Source: Glycomyces albidus (GTDB lineage Bacteria > Actinomycetota > Actinomycetes > Mycobacteriales > Micromonosporaceae). Taken from it: 48,146 bases of DNA. Every line of letters starts with the position of its first letter. The first letter of the stretch is position 1. The DNA lies in the NCBI RefSeq assembly GCF_009451885.1, contig NZ_WIAO01000037.1, positions 1 to 48,146 on the forward strand, written 5' to 3'. The position numbers and the translations under genes were made by a program. The notes below the pieces were generated by a model. The model was not told the DNA's origin. It did no database searches and saw nothing but the letters and a program-made list of their open reading frames with translations. Positions 17,699 to 26,190 of this stretch are shown piece by piece.

Positions 17699-18553
17699 TC
17701 AGGCCGCGGCGAAGGTGATGATCACCGCGGAGTGGCTGTCGTTCGCGGTCTGGACCGCGGCCTCTCCGTGCGTCTCCGTCTCCGGCGCGGTCCAGTCGTC
17801 TTCCCCTGGGGTCCAGACCATCCCGCCGTACGCGACGCTCGCGACGGCGTGGTCGTACGCGCGCGCCACCGCCCACGCGGCCCGGTTCCAGCCGTCCGCG
17901 GCGTCGCTCGGGTCGATCACCACCGTCGAACCGTCCGTTTCGGACACCTCCGCGCCCCACTGGTACGCGTACGCCTCCGCGAGCGCGGCCGGGTCGGCGG
18001 CGACCTCGTCGGCGCTGCCCTTCACGCACCCGATGCCGCCCTCCTGGCCCCCGGCGAGCACCGCGGCGATGACGACCGCCTCGTCCTCCCACTGCTTGTA
18101 CAGGTCCGGGTAGGCGCTCACCTGGACCGCCTGCGCGGCCTGGGCGAGCGTCATGTCCCGCCAGCCGTCGGTGCGCTGCAGCTTCTCGTAGAACTTGAAC
18201 GAGGCGTAGACCGGGTCCATGAGCTCTTCCTCGCTGCCCCAGCCCATGCTCGGGCGCTGCTGGAACAGGCCCAGGGAGTCGTCGTGCCCGTAGTTCACGT
18301 TCACCAGCTCCGACTCCTGCATGGCCGTGGTGATCGCCACGGCCACGGCCCGCTCGTCCATGCCGTCGCGCAGGCCGACCGCGGCGATCGTCGCCGCGTT
18401 CGCCGCCTGCTCGGCCGTCAGGTGCGCGGACGCGCCGCCCGACGTGAAGTAGCAGCCGGTCCGGCTGGGGCGCAGGGCGTCCCGCGCGTCCTCGGTGCAG
18501 CCCGCGAGGATCAGGGCCGCGAGGAGCGCGGACAGGGCCAGGAGTGCGCGCAA
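17699..18553 (-). CDS. Lysozyme-like (lytic transglycosylase fold) lipoprotein
   Basis: The 284-residue product begins with a lipoprotein signal (RALLALSALLAALILAGC). A lysozyme-like domain follows with the probable catalytic Glu in ITTAMQESELVNVNYG and the substrate-groove motif SLGLFQQRPSMGWG, then YEKLQRTDGWRDMTLAQAAQAVQVSAYPDLY. The second half (from about 170) has no recognised motif. It may trim peptidoglycan at the cell surface. I chose TTG at 18553, which has GGAG six bases upstream and starts right at the signal peptide; another TTG at 18598 gives a 15-residue extension without a clear ribosome site. Its start overlaps the enoyl-CoA hydratase stop by 43 bp in a different frame. Confidence 0.82.
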   Translation of the reverse strand: MRALLALSALLAALILAGCTEDARDALRPSRTGCYFTSGGASAHLTAEQAANAATIAAVGLRDGMDERAVAVAITTAMQESELVNVNYGHDDSLGLFQQRPSMGWGSEEELMDPVYASFKFYEKLQRTDGWRDMTLAQAAQAVQVSAYPDLYKQWEDEAVVIAAVLAGGQEGGIGCVKGSADEVAADPAALAEAYAYQWGAEVSETDGSTVVIDPSDAADGWNRAAWAVARAYDHAVASVAYGGMVWTPGEDDWTAPETETHGEAAVQTANDSHSAVIITFAAA

Positions 18554-19353
18554 GGGTGACTCCGATCTGGTCGGTCGGCGGCTGGTAAGCCTACCCAAGA
18601 AGGGGTGCGTTTCTCAATGAACGAACGGACCCCTTCCCTCCCCTCTTCGGAGAAGAAGTATTCGGCCGTAAGGGCGGCCGCCTCGCGCAGCCGCTCACGC
18701 AGATCCGGTGCGGCCGTAAGCGCTTTGATTCCGGCCTGGGCCGACGGGCCGCCCGCGAGCAGGCGCTCCACCAGATCGCGCTGCCGCTCCTCGACCGAGC
18801 CCGCGTCGACCGCGACCGTCACCAGCTCCCATGTTCCGGCCCGCACCGCGTCGAAGGACTCGCCGGTCAGGAACAGCCGGCGCATCAGCCCCGGGCTCAG
18901 CTTCCGCGCCACCACCGGCGCGATCACGGCCGGGACCACGCCCAGCCGCACCTCGCTGAACGACATCGGCGCATCGTGGATCGCGACGACCAGGTCCGCC
19001 GCGGCGATGAGGCCCATGCCGCCGCCCTTCGCGCCGCCCCTCGCCACCACGACCACCGGCTTCGGGGCCTCGCACATGTCCGCGAGCAGCTCGGCCAGGT
19101 GCGCCGCCGGCAGCTCCTCGAGGCCCGCGGCCGCGGCCGACTCCTTCAGGTCCGCGCCCGCGCAGAACACGGGCCCGGTGTGGTCGATCACGATGACCCG
19201 CACCTGCGGGTCGGCCACCGCTGCCGCGACGGCCTCGCGAAGCTCGCCGATCATGCGGGTCGAGAGCGCGTTGCGCCGCTGCGGGGCGTCGAGGGTAATC
19301 GAGGCCACGTTCACGTCGGCGCGGTACTTGACGAGAGCTGGGTTGCCGTTCAC
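18511..19353 (-). CDS. Enoyl-CoA hydratase/isomerase family protein
   Basis: The 280-residue product belongs to the crotonase superfamily. It has the family N terminus VASITLDAPQRRNALS, the first oxyanion-hole segment GPVFCAGADLKE, the second in ARGGAKGGGMGLIAAADLVVA, and the Glu of FSEVRLGVVPAVIAP. The C-terminal FIEKRTPSW is the usual family end, but here another ~27 residues (Pro/Ser/Arg-rich) follow and run into the lipoprotein gene. Likely a hydratase of an acyl-CoA in fatty-acid or branched-chain breakdown; the exact substrate is unknown. The GTG at 19353 lacks a clear ribosome site, so a leaderless start is possible. It is divergent from hemW with only 18 bp between start codons. Confidence 0.85.
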   Translation of the reverse strand: MNGNPALVKYRADVNVASITLDAPQRRNALSTRMIGELREAVAAAVADPQVRVIVIDHTGPVFCAGADLKESAAAAGLEELPAAHLAELLADMCEAPKPVVVVARGGAKGGGMGLIAAADLVVAIHDAPMSFSEVRLGVVPAVIAPVVARKLSPGLMRRLFLTGESFDAVRAGTWELVTVAVDAGSVEERQRDLVERLLAGGPSAQAGIKALTAAPDLRERLREAAALTAEYFFSEEGREGVRSFIEKRTPSWVGLPAADRPDRSHPCAHSWPCPRSSRP

Positions 19354-19371
19354 GCAAGTACCGTAGACAGC

Positions 19372-20580
19372 GTGTCCACCATGCCCGCAACCGGCGCCGC
19401 GACTTCGCCCGCCGCCGACATCGCCGCGGCCGCCGCCGACCCCGCCACCGGAACCGCCGGCTTCGGGTTCTACGTCCACGTGCCCTTCTGCGTCTCCCGC
19501 TGCGGCTACTGCGACTTCAACACCTACACCGCCGCCGAACTCGGCGGCGGCGTCTCCCGCGACACCTACGCCGCGGTCGTCCGCAGCGAGATCCGCGCCG
19601 CCGCGGCGCAGTTCGGCACCAGGCCGAAGGTCGACACCGTCTTCTTCGGCGGCGGCACCCCCACCCTCCTGCCCGCAGCCGAACTCGCCGCGATCCTCGC
19701 CGAGATCGACCGCGAGTTCGGTCTCGCCGACGGCTACGAGGCCACCACCGAAGCCAACCCCGAATCCGTCGACGCCGACTACCTCGCCGCCCTCCACGAC
19801 GGCGGCTTCACCCGGCTTTCTATCGGCATGCAGTCCACCGCCTCCCACGTCCTCAAGGTCCTCGACCGCGAGCACTCCCCGCAGAAGGCCCTCGACGCCG
19901 TCGCACACGCCCGCACCGCCGGGTTCCACCACGTCAGCCTCGACCTCATCTACGGCACCCCCGGCGAACGCGCCGCCGACTTCGCGAACAGCCTCGCCGC
20001 CGCCGTCGACACCGGCGTCGACCACGTCTCCGCGTACGCCCTCATCGTCGAAGACGGCACCGCGCTGGCCCGCCGCATCCGCGCCGGCCGGGTGCCCCAG
20101 CCCTCCGACGACGTCGCCGCCGACCGCTACCTCGCCGCCGAGGCCGCGCTGACCGCCGCCGGCTTCTCCTGGTACGAGGTCTCGAACTGGGCCAAGGACG
20201 ACGCCGCCCGCTGCCGCCACAACCTCCTCTACTGGGAAGGCGGCCACTGGTGGGGCGCCGGCCCCGGCGCCCACTCCCACCTGCCCGGCGTCCGCTGGTG
20301 GAACCACAAGCACCCCGCCACGTACGGCACCGCGCTCGCGGCGGGCCTGCCCGTCGCCGGCCACGAACGCCTCACCGACGACGACCGCTACCTTGAACGC
20401 GTGCTCCTGCTCACCCGCCTCGCCGACGGCCTTCCGCTGGCCGAACTGCGCCCCGACGGCGCGGCCGCCGCCGAACGCGTTGCCGCCGAAGGGCTCGCGG
20501 TCATCGAGGCCGGACGGCTCGTGCTCACGCTCCGCGGCCGACTCCTCGCCGACGCCGTAGTGAGAGACCTCACCGCCTGA
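19372..20580 (+). CDS. hemW: Radical SAM heme chaperone HemW (HemN-like)
   Basis: HemW is a heme-binding radical SAM protein related to oxygen-independent coproporphyrinogen III oxidase. The 402-residue product has YVHVPFCVSRCGYCDFNTY with the CX3CX2C cluster ligands (C40, C44, C47; the fourth Cys of HemN-type oxidases is replaced by Asn after DF), FFGGGTPTLL, the Glu in TTEANPES, RLSIGMQS, and a C-terminal HemW domain (HNLLYWEGGHWWGAGPGAHSH). That pattern favours HemW over true HemN. GTG at 19372 follows TACCGT by seven bases, as in a leaderless transcript; ATG at 19381 is an alternative. The first ~30 residues are Ala-rich. Confidence 0.9.
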   Translation: MSTMPATGAATSPAADIAAAAADPATGTAGFGFYVHVPFCVSRCGYCDFNTYTAAELGGGVSRDTYAAVVRSEIRAAAAQFGTRPKVDTVFFGGGTPTLLPAAELAAILAEIDREFGLADGYEATTEANPESVDADYLAALHDGGFTRLSIGMQSTASHVLKVLDREHSPQKALDAVAHARTAGFHHVSLDLIYGTPGERAADFANSLAAAVDTGVDHVSAYALIVEDGTALARRIRAGRVPQPSDDVAADRYLAAEAALTAAGFSWYEVSNWAKDDAARCRHNLLYWEGGHWWGAGPGAHSHLPGVRWWNHKHPATYGTALAAGLPVAGHERLTDDDRYLERVLLLTRLADGLPLAELRPDGAAAAERVAAEGLAVIEAGRLVLTLRGRLLADAVVRDLTA

Positions 20581-20746
20581 CGACGACCAAGCGGGCGCCC
20601 CGTAGATTTGAGCCGTCACCGACGAGCCTGCGACCCCGCAGACCCGTCCCGGCGGCCCGGTCCCGACCGGCCGCCGCGGGCCGCGCCGACCCCTCGGCAC
20701 CCCCGGCCCCGACCCCCCGTCCTCGACACCGGAGCCCGAACCACCC

Positions 20747-21868
20747 ATGCAGACGCCTTCCCCCGCCGCCACCCGCCGCGGCGTCCTCGCCGCCTCCTTC
20801 GCCGGCCTCGCCCTGGCCGCGTGCTCCGAGGAGGAGCCGCCCCCGGCCGACGACGGCGGCGCCGGCGCCGCCGAGGAGTCCCCGTCCGCGTCCCCCTCGC
20901 CCGAACCGCCCCGCGAGTTCACCCTCACCGCCGTCGGCGACACCATGCCCGGCTCCTACCCGAACCAGATGGCCTCCGACGACGGCGCCAGCTTCTTCGA
21001 CGGCGTCCGCGACAACCTCACCGGCGACATCGTCCTCGGCAACCTCGAAGGCGCCCTGTCGACCCTCGAGTTCGACAAGTGCGGCGGCGGCGAGTGCACC
21101 TACTTCCGCCTCCCCTCCGACTACGCCCAGGTCTTCGCCGACGCCGGCTTCCACGTCCTCAACCAGGCCAACAACCACGGCTGGGACGCCGGACCCGACG
21201 GCGCCACCGAGACCCAGGAGGCCATCCGCGCCGCCGGCATGGAGATCTGCGGCATCAAGGACGAGGTCTGCCTCGTCGAGACCCCCAGCGGCCTCACCGT
21301 CGGCTTCGTCGGCTTCGCGCCGTACACCTTCTACACCGACCTGCGCGACCTCGACGCCGTCGCCGCCCTCGTCTCCGCCGCCAAGGAGCAGGCCGACATC
21401 GTCGTCGCCACCGCCCACGTCGGCGCCGAAGGCACCGACAACCGGCACGTCCCCGAAGGCGTCGAATACCACATGGGCGAGGACCGCGGCGACACCCGCG
21501 CCTTCACCCGCACCTGCATCGACAGCGGCGCCGACATCTTCATCGGCCACGGCCCCCACGTCCTGCGCGCCATCGAGCTCTACAACGGCAAGCTCATCGT
21601 CCACTCCCTCGGGAACTTCGGCGGCGGCCAGAACCTCTTCGCCATGGACGGCGCCCTCGGCCGGTCGGCGATCCTCTCGGTCACCATCCGCGAAGACGGC
21701 ACCCTCGTCGCCGCGAAAGCCCAGGCCAGCCGCATGAACGGCGACGGCTACCCGGTCATGGACGACGACCTCGGCGCCTTCGACGACTTCAACGAGCTCG
21801 CCGAGGACTTCGGCGAGAACGGCGTGACCGTCGACGACGACGGCACGCTCGTCATCCCGGCCGTCTGA
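20747..21868 (+). CDS. CapA/PgsA-like metallophosphatase lipoprotein
   Basis: The 373-residue product carries a twin-arginine-type lipoprotein signal (TRRGVLAASFAGLALAAC, Cys26), an acidic Ser/Pro linker to about residue 60, and a CapA domain: LTAVGDTMPGSYP, IVLGNLEGALS, LNQANNHGWDAG, FVGFAPY, ATAHVGAEG, IFIGHGPHVLRAIELY and VHSLGNFGGG. CapA/PgsA proteins act in poly-gamma-glutamate capsule synthesis in Bacillus, but single copies without capBC neighbours, as here, have other or unknown roles. The calcineurin-like fold suggests a surface phosphoesterase. It lies between hemW and the CIRCE element; the 166-bp gap before it holds no clear promoter. Confidence 0.85.
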   Translation: MQTPSPAATRRGVLAASFAGLALAACSEEEPPPADDGGAGAAEESPSASPSPEPPREFTLTAVGDTMPGSYPNQMASDDGASFFDGVRDNLTGDIVLGNLEGALSTLEFDKCGGGECTYFRLPSDYAQVFADAGFHVLNQANNHGWDAGPDGATETQEAIRAAGMEICGIKDEVCLVETPSGLTVGFVGFAPYTFYTDLRDLDAVAALVSAAKEQADIVVATAHVGAEGTDNRHVPEGVEYHMGEDRGDTRAFTRTCIDSGADIFIGHGPHVLRAIELYNGKLIVHSLGNFGGGQNLFAMDGALGRSAILSVTIREDGTLVAAKAQASRMNGDGYPVMDDDLGAFDDFNELAEDFGENGVTVDDDGTLVIPAV

Positions 21869-21881
21869 CCCCCCACGTACA

Positions 21882-21908
21882 CTGGCACTCCTGGACGAGG
21901 AGTGCCAG
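21882..21908 (+). promoter_or_regulatory. CIRCE element (HrcA operator) of hrcA-dnaJ
   Basis: A perfect 9-9-9 inverted repeat, CTGGCACTC-N9-GAGTGCCAG, matches CIRCE (TTAGCACTC-N9-GAGTGCTAA) in all but the outer bases. A TACACT hexamer (21878-21883) overlaps its left edge and is a likely -10, placing the start point inside the repeat. It lies 130 bp upstream of hrcA and should give HrcA autoregulation. Confidence 0.92.
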
Positions 21909-22038
21909 ACTTGAGTCCGGCAGACTGAGCTTCCGCCCGGCCGCGGGCCGCACCGAAACGAACCGGTGCCCGCCCCGCCGAGCGGCACCGCCCGGCCTGC
22001 CGGACCGACGGCATCGAGACTGAGGGGACGTGGCGCCG

Positions 22039-23055
22039 ATGGACGATCGCAAGCTCGAAGTTCTGCGCGCCATCGTCGAGGACTACGTCTCGACGCAGGA
22101 GCCCGTCGGCTCCAAGGCCGTCGCCCAGCGCCACTCCCTCGGCGTCTCCGCCGCCACCGTCCGCAACGACATGGCCTACCTCGAAGAGGCCGGCTACATT
22201 CAGCAGCCGCACACCTCCGCCGGCCGCATCCCGACGGCGAAGGGCTACCGCCTCTTCGTCGACCGCCTCGGCAAGATCAAGCCGCTCTCGGCCGCCGAGC
22301 GCCGCGCCGTGCACCGCTTCCTCTCCGAGGCCATCGACCTCGACGACGTCGTCACCCGCACCGTGCGCCTGCTCGCCCAGCTCACCCACCAGGTCGCCGT
22401 CGTCCAGTACCCGAGCCTCAACCGCTCCTCGGTGCGCCACCTCGAACTCGTCTCGCTCACCCCGACCCGGCTCATGCTCGTCATGATCACCGACACCGGA
22501 CGCGTCGAGCAGCGCTACGTCGAGACCCCCGCCGAACTCACCGAGGACGACGTCCTCGACCTGCGCCGCCTCGTCAACGAGCAGCTCCAGGGCAAGGCCC
22601 TCGCCGACGCCCCCCGCATCATCGCCGGACTCGACGGACTCGCCCGGCCCGAACTGCGCGCCACCGCCTCCGCGCTGGCCCGCGTCCTCCTCGAGTCCGT
22701 CGTCGCCCGCACGGAGGAGCGCGTCGCCGTCGCCGGCGCCGCGAACCTCACCCGCAACGGCAACTTCTTCGCCGGATCCCTCCGGCCCATCCTCGAGGCC
22801 CTCGAGGAGGAGGTCGTGCTCATGCAGCTCCTCGGCCGGGCCGACTCGAACGCGCTCCTGACGGTGCGCATCGGCGACGAGAACGAGATCGACGACTTCC
22901 GCGAGGCGACCGTCGTCACCGCCGGGTACGGGCCCGGTTCCGTCGTCGGGCACATGGGCGTGCTCGGGCCGACCCGCATGGACTACCCGGGCACGATCGC
23001 GGCCGTCCGCGCCGTCGCCCGCTACGTATCAGAGATTTTGGAACAGAACCGCTGA
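22039..23055 (+). CDS. hrcA: Heat-inducible transcription repressor HrcA
   Basis: HrcA binds CIRCE and represses chaperone operons until heat ties up GroEL. The 338-residue product begins [30 protein letters not shown] and has the winged-helix recognition region [36 protein letters not shown], then the GAF-like and dimerisation domains with GPTRMDYP near the end. I chose ATG at 22039, 11 bases after GAGGGG; GTG at 22030 is only two bases from it. With the CIRCE box directly upstream and dnaJ 19 bp downstream, this is the usual hrcA-dnaJ2 operon of actinobacteria. Confidence 0.96.
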   Translation: MDDRKLEVLRAIVEDYVSTQEPVGSKAVAQRHSLGVSAATVRNDMAYLEEAGYIQQPHTSAGRIPTAKGYRLFVDRLGKIKPLSAAERRAVHRFLSEAIDLDDVVTRTVRLLAQLTHQVAVVQYPSLNRSSVRHLELVSLTPTRLMLVMITDTGRVEQRYVETPAELTEDDVLDLRRLVNEQLQGKALADAPRIIAGLDGLARPELRATASALARVLLESVVARTEERVAVAGAANLTRNGNFFAGSLRPILEALEEEVVLMQLLGRADSNALLTVRIGDENEIDDFREATVVTAGYGPGSVVGHMGVLGPTRMDYPGTIAAVRAVARYVSEILEQNR

Positions 23056-23074
23056 CAGGACGATGAGAACCCAC

Positions 23075-24208
23075 GTGGCAAAGGACTACTACGGCATCCT
23101 CGGTGTCGAGCGCAACGCGACCGAGGACGAGCTGAAGAAGGCGTACCGGAAGCTGGCGCGCAAGTACCACCCCGACGTCAGCGACGAGCCCGACGCGCAG
23201 GAGCGCCTCCAGGAGATCAACGCCGCCTTCGAGGTCCTCATGGACCCGCAGAAGCGGGCGATCGTCGACGCCGGCGGCGACCCGTTCGCGCGCGGCGGCG
23301 CCGGCGGCGCGGGCGCGCCGTTCATGGGCTTCGAGGACATCATGGACGCCTTCTTCGGCGGCTCCATGGGCGGCTTCGGCCGCCGCGGCCCCCGGTCGCG
23401 CACCCGCCCCGGCAACGACGCGCTGCTGCGCCTCGACCTCGACCTCGAAGAGGTCGCGTTCGGCACCGAGTCGACCCTGACCGTGGACACCGCGATCCTG
23501 TGCGACGCCTGCAACGGCTCGTGCACCGAAGGCAGCACCGAGCCGCAGACGTGCTCGACCTGCGGCGGCTCCGGCGAGGTCCAGGTCGTGCAGCGCACGA
23601 TCCTCGGCCAGGTCCGCACCGCGCGCCCCTGCTCGGCGTGCTCGGGCTACGGCACGATCATCACCGACCCGTGCCGCAAGTGCGGCGGCGAAGGCCGCGT
23701 GCGCTCGCGCCGGCGCATCACCGTCAAGGTCCCCGCGGGCGTCGAGGACGGCATGCGCATCCGCCTCTCCGGCGAAGGCGAGGTCGGCCCCGGCGGCGGC
23801 CCCGCCGGCGACCTGTACGTCGAGGTCCACGAAAAGCCCCACGAGGTCTTCACCCGCGAGGGCTCGGACCTGCGCTGCCGCGTCCGCGTCCCGATGACCC
23901 AGGCCGCCTTGGGCACCAAGCTCAACATCCACACCCTCGACGACCAGGTCGAGGTCGACGTCACCCCGGGCACGCAGCCCGGCACGATCAAGAAGGTCCG
24001 CGGCCACGGCGTCCCCAAACTCCGCGGCGGCGGCACCCGCGGCGACCTGTACGTCGAGCTCGACGTCCGCACGCCCACCAAGATCGACGCCGAGCAGGAA
24101 GAGCTCCTCCGCAAGCTCGCGACCCTCCGCGACGAGGAGATCAAAGAGGTCAAGGGCGGCAGCGGGTTTTTTAGCCGCATGCGCGACGCGTTCAACGGGC
24201 ACGCGTAG
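23075..24208 (+). CDS. dnaJ: Chaperone protein DnaJ (DnaJ2)
   Basis: DnaJ stimulates the DnaK ATPase and delivers substrates. The 377-residue product has the J domain (1-70) with YHPD at 31-34, a short Gly/Phe region, and the zinc domain with four repeats: CDACNGSC, CSTCGGSG, CSACSGYG and CRKCGGEG. The first repeat ends in Cys rather than the usual Gly. C-terminal substrate domains follow. GTG at 23075 gives the standard MAKDYYGILGV start; an in-frame ATG at 23063 would add four residues. The absence of grpE and dnaK nearby identifies it as the DnaJ2 paralogue that sits with hrcA in this gene order. Confidence 0.95.
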   Translation: MAKDYYGILGVERNATEDELKKAYRKLARKYHPDVSDEPDAQERLQEINAAFEVLMDPQKRAIVDAGGDPFARGGAGGAGAPFMGFEDIMDAFFGGSMGGFGRRGPRSRTRPGNDALLRLDLDLEEVAFGTESTLTVDTAILCDACNGSCTEGSTEPQTCSTCGGSGEVQVVQRTILGQVRTARPCSACSGYGTIITDPCRKCGGEGRVRSRRRITVKVPAGVEDGMRIRLSGEGEVGPGGGPAGDLYVEVHEKPHEVFTREGSDLRCRVRVPMTQAALGTKLNIHTLDDQVEVDVTPGTQPGTIKKVRGHGVPKLRGGGTRGDLYVELDVRTPTKIDAEQEELLRKLATLRDEEIKEVKGGSGFFSRMRDAFNGHA

Positions 24209-24221
24209 CGGGGGGGAGCAA

Positions 24222-24321
24222 GGCCGAAGCGGAAAGCCCGAAGACCGCCGACTGACGGCATCCCTGACCGCTTCGAGCGGAGCGGCGAGTGTCGGCGTCG
24301 GTCCTCGGGCTTCGATCGGCC
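24222..24321. repeat. Long imperfect inverted repeat after dnaJ
   Basis: Arms of about 31 bases (24222-24252 and 24291-24321) share GGCCGA, AAGCCCGA, GACCG and GCCGAC blocks in inverted order, so the transcript can fold into a ~100-nt hairpin, with a smaller GACCGCTTCGAGCGGAGCGG hairpin in its loop. It could terminate the hrcA-dnaJ operon or be a mobile REP-like palindrome. Confidence 0.55.
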
Positions 24322-24378
24322 TGGCGAACCGGCCATAGGATGTGACTCGTCCCTCATTCCTTTACAAGGACGACATTC

Positions 24379-24915
24379 GTGGAACCAGACTCCTCTGAGG
24401 CCGGAGGCTTTTACTTCCTGGTCTTCATCATCATCCTGATCGTGCTCCTCGTGACGTTCGTCAAGACGGTGATCCGCGGCCGCCCCGCCAGCCCGAACGA
24501 CTTCTGGGTCCAGGAGGGCCTCCGGAACCGATGGCACGCGGACCAGCCGCCGCCACTGCTTCCCGCCCCGCCGGGCGGCCCCCAACCGCGGGAACGTTGG
24601 TACGCCAAGTTCCCGTTCGAGGAGGACCCCAGCCAGACGAAGGACCGCCCCTGCCTTGTCATCGGATACTCCGGCAAGGGGTACTGGGTCCTCAAATGCA
24701 CGACCCAGGGGCCTCGCCACCCGGGTCGGCGTGTGCCGGTGGCGGCAGGGTGGTGGGCTCCGCCCGCCAACAAGGACGGGTTCGTAGACCTCGTGCCCCA
24801 GCATCTGCCCCGCAGACTTCTGCAGCACCGGTTCGGCAGACTCGCCGGGACGCCCCTGTACCGGCAGATCACCGATCGCGTCCAATGGGACGCCGCCCTG
24901 GACTTCATCGACTGA
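24379..24915 (+). CDS. Membrane-anchored PemK/MazF-like protein
   Basis: The 178-residue product has an N-terminal membrane segment (FYFLVFIIILIVLLVTFVKTVI, about 11-32), a basic and Pro-rich linker, and then a domain starting ERWYAKFPFEEDPSQTKDRPCLVIGYSGKGYWVLKCTTQ, which matches the first half of the PemK/MazF fold (WW..FPFEED....KDRP.LVI). MazF proteins are usually ~110-residue soluble endoribonucleases with a small antitoxin partner; here there is a membrane anchor and no antitoxin gene next to it. It might be a housekeeping derivative rather than a toxin. GTG at 24379 has AAGGA nine bases upstream. Its coding bias resembles the neighbours. Confidence 0.65.
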   Translation: MEPDSSEAGGFYFLVFIIILIVLLVTFVKTVIRGRPASPNDFWVQEGLRNRWHADQPPPLLPAPPGGPQPRERWYAKFPFEEDPSQTKDRPCLVIGYSGKGYWVLKCTTQGPRHPGRRVPVAAGWWAPPANKDGFVDLVPQHLPRRLLQHRFGRLAGTPLYRQITDRVQWDAALDFID

Positions 24916-24928
24916 CTAAGCTGTCGAG

Positions 24929-25660
24929 GTGAGCGATCCGGTCTTCCTCGTCGACGCCGTCCCCGGCCCCGGCGCCGGCGGGTTCACCCTCGACGGCCCC
25001 GAAGGGCACCACGCCGCCGACGTGCAGCGCCTCCAGCCCGGCGAGACGCTGCTCCTGTCGGACGGCGCCGGCACCGTCGCCTCCGCGCGCGTCACGCACG
25101 CCGAGCGCGGGCTCCTGCGCCTCGAGATCCTCGACCGCCGCACCCTCCCGGCCCCCGACCCGAAGCTCACCGTCGTCCAGGCCCTCCCCAAAGGCGACCG
25201 CGGCGAGCGCGCCGTGCAGATGCTCACCGAGATCGGCGTCGACGAGGTGATCCCCTGGGCCGCCTCGCGCTCCATCGTCCAGTGGAAGGGCCCGCGCGGC
25301 GACAAGGCCCGCGCGAAATGGGAGGCCACCGCCCGCGAGGCGTCCAAGCAGGCCCGCCGCGCCCACCTCGCGCGCGTCGCCGAGCTCCACACGACCAAGC
25401 AGCTCGTCCAGCGCCTGCGCGAGGCGGCGCAGGTCGTCGTCCTCCACGAGGAGGCGACGCTCCCGCTCTCCCAGATCGAGCCCGCCGCCTCCGGCGAGAT
25501 CGCCCTGGTGATCGGCCCCGAAGGCTCCATCAGCCCCGACGAGCTCGCGGCCCTCGCCGAGTTCGGCGAGCCGGTCCGCCTCGGCGACACGGTCCTGCGC
25601 ACCTCCACCGCGGGCCCCGCCGCCCTCGCGGTGCTCCAGGCGCGCCTCGGCCGCTGGTGA
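24929..25660 (+). CDS. rsmE: 16S rRNA (uracil1498-N3)-methyltransferase RsmE
   Basis: RsmE methylates U1498 of 16S rRNA in the assembled 30S subunit, using SAM. The 243-residue SPOUT-class protein has an N-terminal PUA-like domain (GHHAADVQRLQPGE), then VQALPKGDRGERAVQMLTEIGVDEVIPW, EASKQARRAHLARV, and the knot motifs LVIGPEGSISPDEL and VRLGDTVLRTSTAGPAALAVLQ. The GTG start follows TAAGCT by six bases, so it appears leaderless. As in Mycobacterium it follows dnaJ2, here with the PemK-like gene inserted. Confidence 0.95.
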   Translation: MSDPVFLVDAVPGPGAGGFTLDGPEGHHAADVQRLQPGETLLLSDGAGTVASARVTHAERGLLRLEILDRRTLPAPDPKLTVVQALPKGDRGERAVQMLTEIGVDEVIPWAASRSIVQWKGPRGDKARAKWEATAREASKQARRAHLARVAELHTTKQLVQRLREAAQVVVLHEEATLPLSQIEPAASGEIALVIGPEGSISPDELAALAEFGEPVRLGDTVLRTSTAGPAALAVLQARLGRW

Positions 25661-25686
25661 CCCGGCGCCCCTCTTAAGATCAGCGG

Positions 25687-26034
25687 ATGACCGACTGCAT
25701 CTTCTGCAAGATCGTCGCCGGGGACATCCCCTCGACCAAGGTCCTGGAGACCGAGCGGGTCCTCGCCTTCCGCGACCTCTACCCCAAGGCCCCCACCCAC
25801 GTGCTGGTCATCCCCAAGGACCATTACGCGAACGCCGCCGAGCTCGCGAAGGCCGACCCGGCCCTGACCGGCGAGGTCGTCGCCGCCGCGGGCGAGGCCG
25901 CCGCCGCCGAAGGCGTCGCCGGCACCGGGTGGCGGCTCATCGCCAACACCGGCCCGCACAGCGGCCAAGACGTGTTCCACGTCCACTTCCACGTCCTCGG
26001 CGGGAAACCGCTCGGACCGATGGTTTCCGCCTGA
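25687..26034 (+). CDS. HIT family (HinT-like) nucleotide hydrolase
   Basis: HinT proteins hydrolyse adenosine phosphoramidates and aminoacyl-adenylates. The 115-residue product starts DCIFCKIVAGDIPSTKV with the CxxC zinc-type pair, has YPKAPTHVLVIPKDHY and NTGPHSGQDVFHVHFHVLGG, where HVHFHV is the histidine triad. The ATG follows TAAGAT by six bases, so the transcript is probably leaderless. Length is that of HinT rather than of longer Fhit or Ap4A phosphorylases. It sits between rsmE and phoH. Confidence 0.95.
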   Translation: MTDCIFCKIVAGDIPSTKVLETERVLAFRDLYPKAPTHVLVIPKDHYANAAELAKADPALTGEVVAAAGEAAAAEGVAGTGWRLIANTGPHSGQDVFHVHFHVLGGKPLGPMVSA

Positions 26035-26145
26035 AATCACACCGGCGCATCGATTACTCGTTGTCCCTTGTCGCAGGCAGGAACTACCATTGGGGCATGG
26101 AACCAGCGGCCGCACGGGCCGCTTGAACTCTCTTTGAGGAAGCAG

Positions 26146-26190
26146 GTGGCGAACAGCCCTCGCGGCGAAGCCTATGACCGACCGCTCTGA
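26146..26190 (+). CDS. Possible 14-codon upstream ORF overlapping the phoH start
   Basis: GTG at 26146 has a strong ribosome site (GAGGAAG, six bases upstream) and opens a short frame ([14 protein letters not shown]) that stops at 26190, 16 bp inside phoH in another frame. phoH itself, at ATG 26174, has only a weak GCGAAG upstream. Translation of this ORF could therefore load ribosomes onto phoH. A frameshift error in the sequence is another explanation. Confidence 0.35.
   Translation: MANSPRGEAYDRPL

Noticed and set aside
24379..24915. Classical MazEF toxin-antitoxin pair.
   Set aside because: No small antitoxin ORF with an AbrB or RHH motif is adjacent, and the protein has a membrane anchor.
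26146..26190. Alternative N terminus for PhoH.
   Set aside because: The frame differs from phoH and ends within 16 bases of the phoH start, so it cannot extend the protein without a frameshift.
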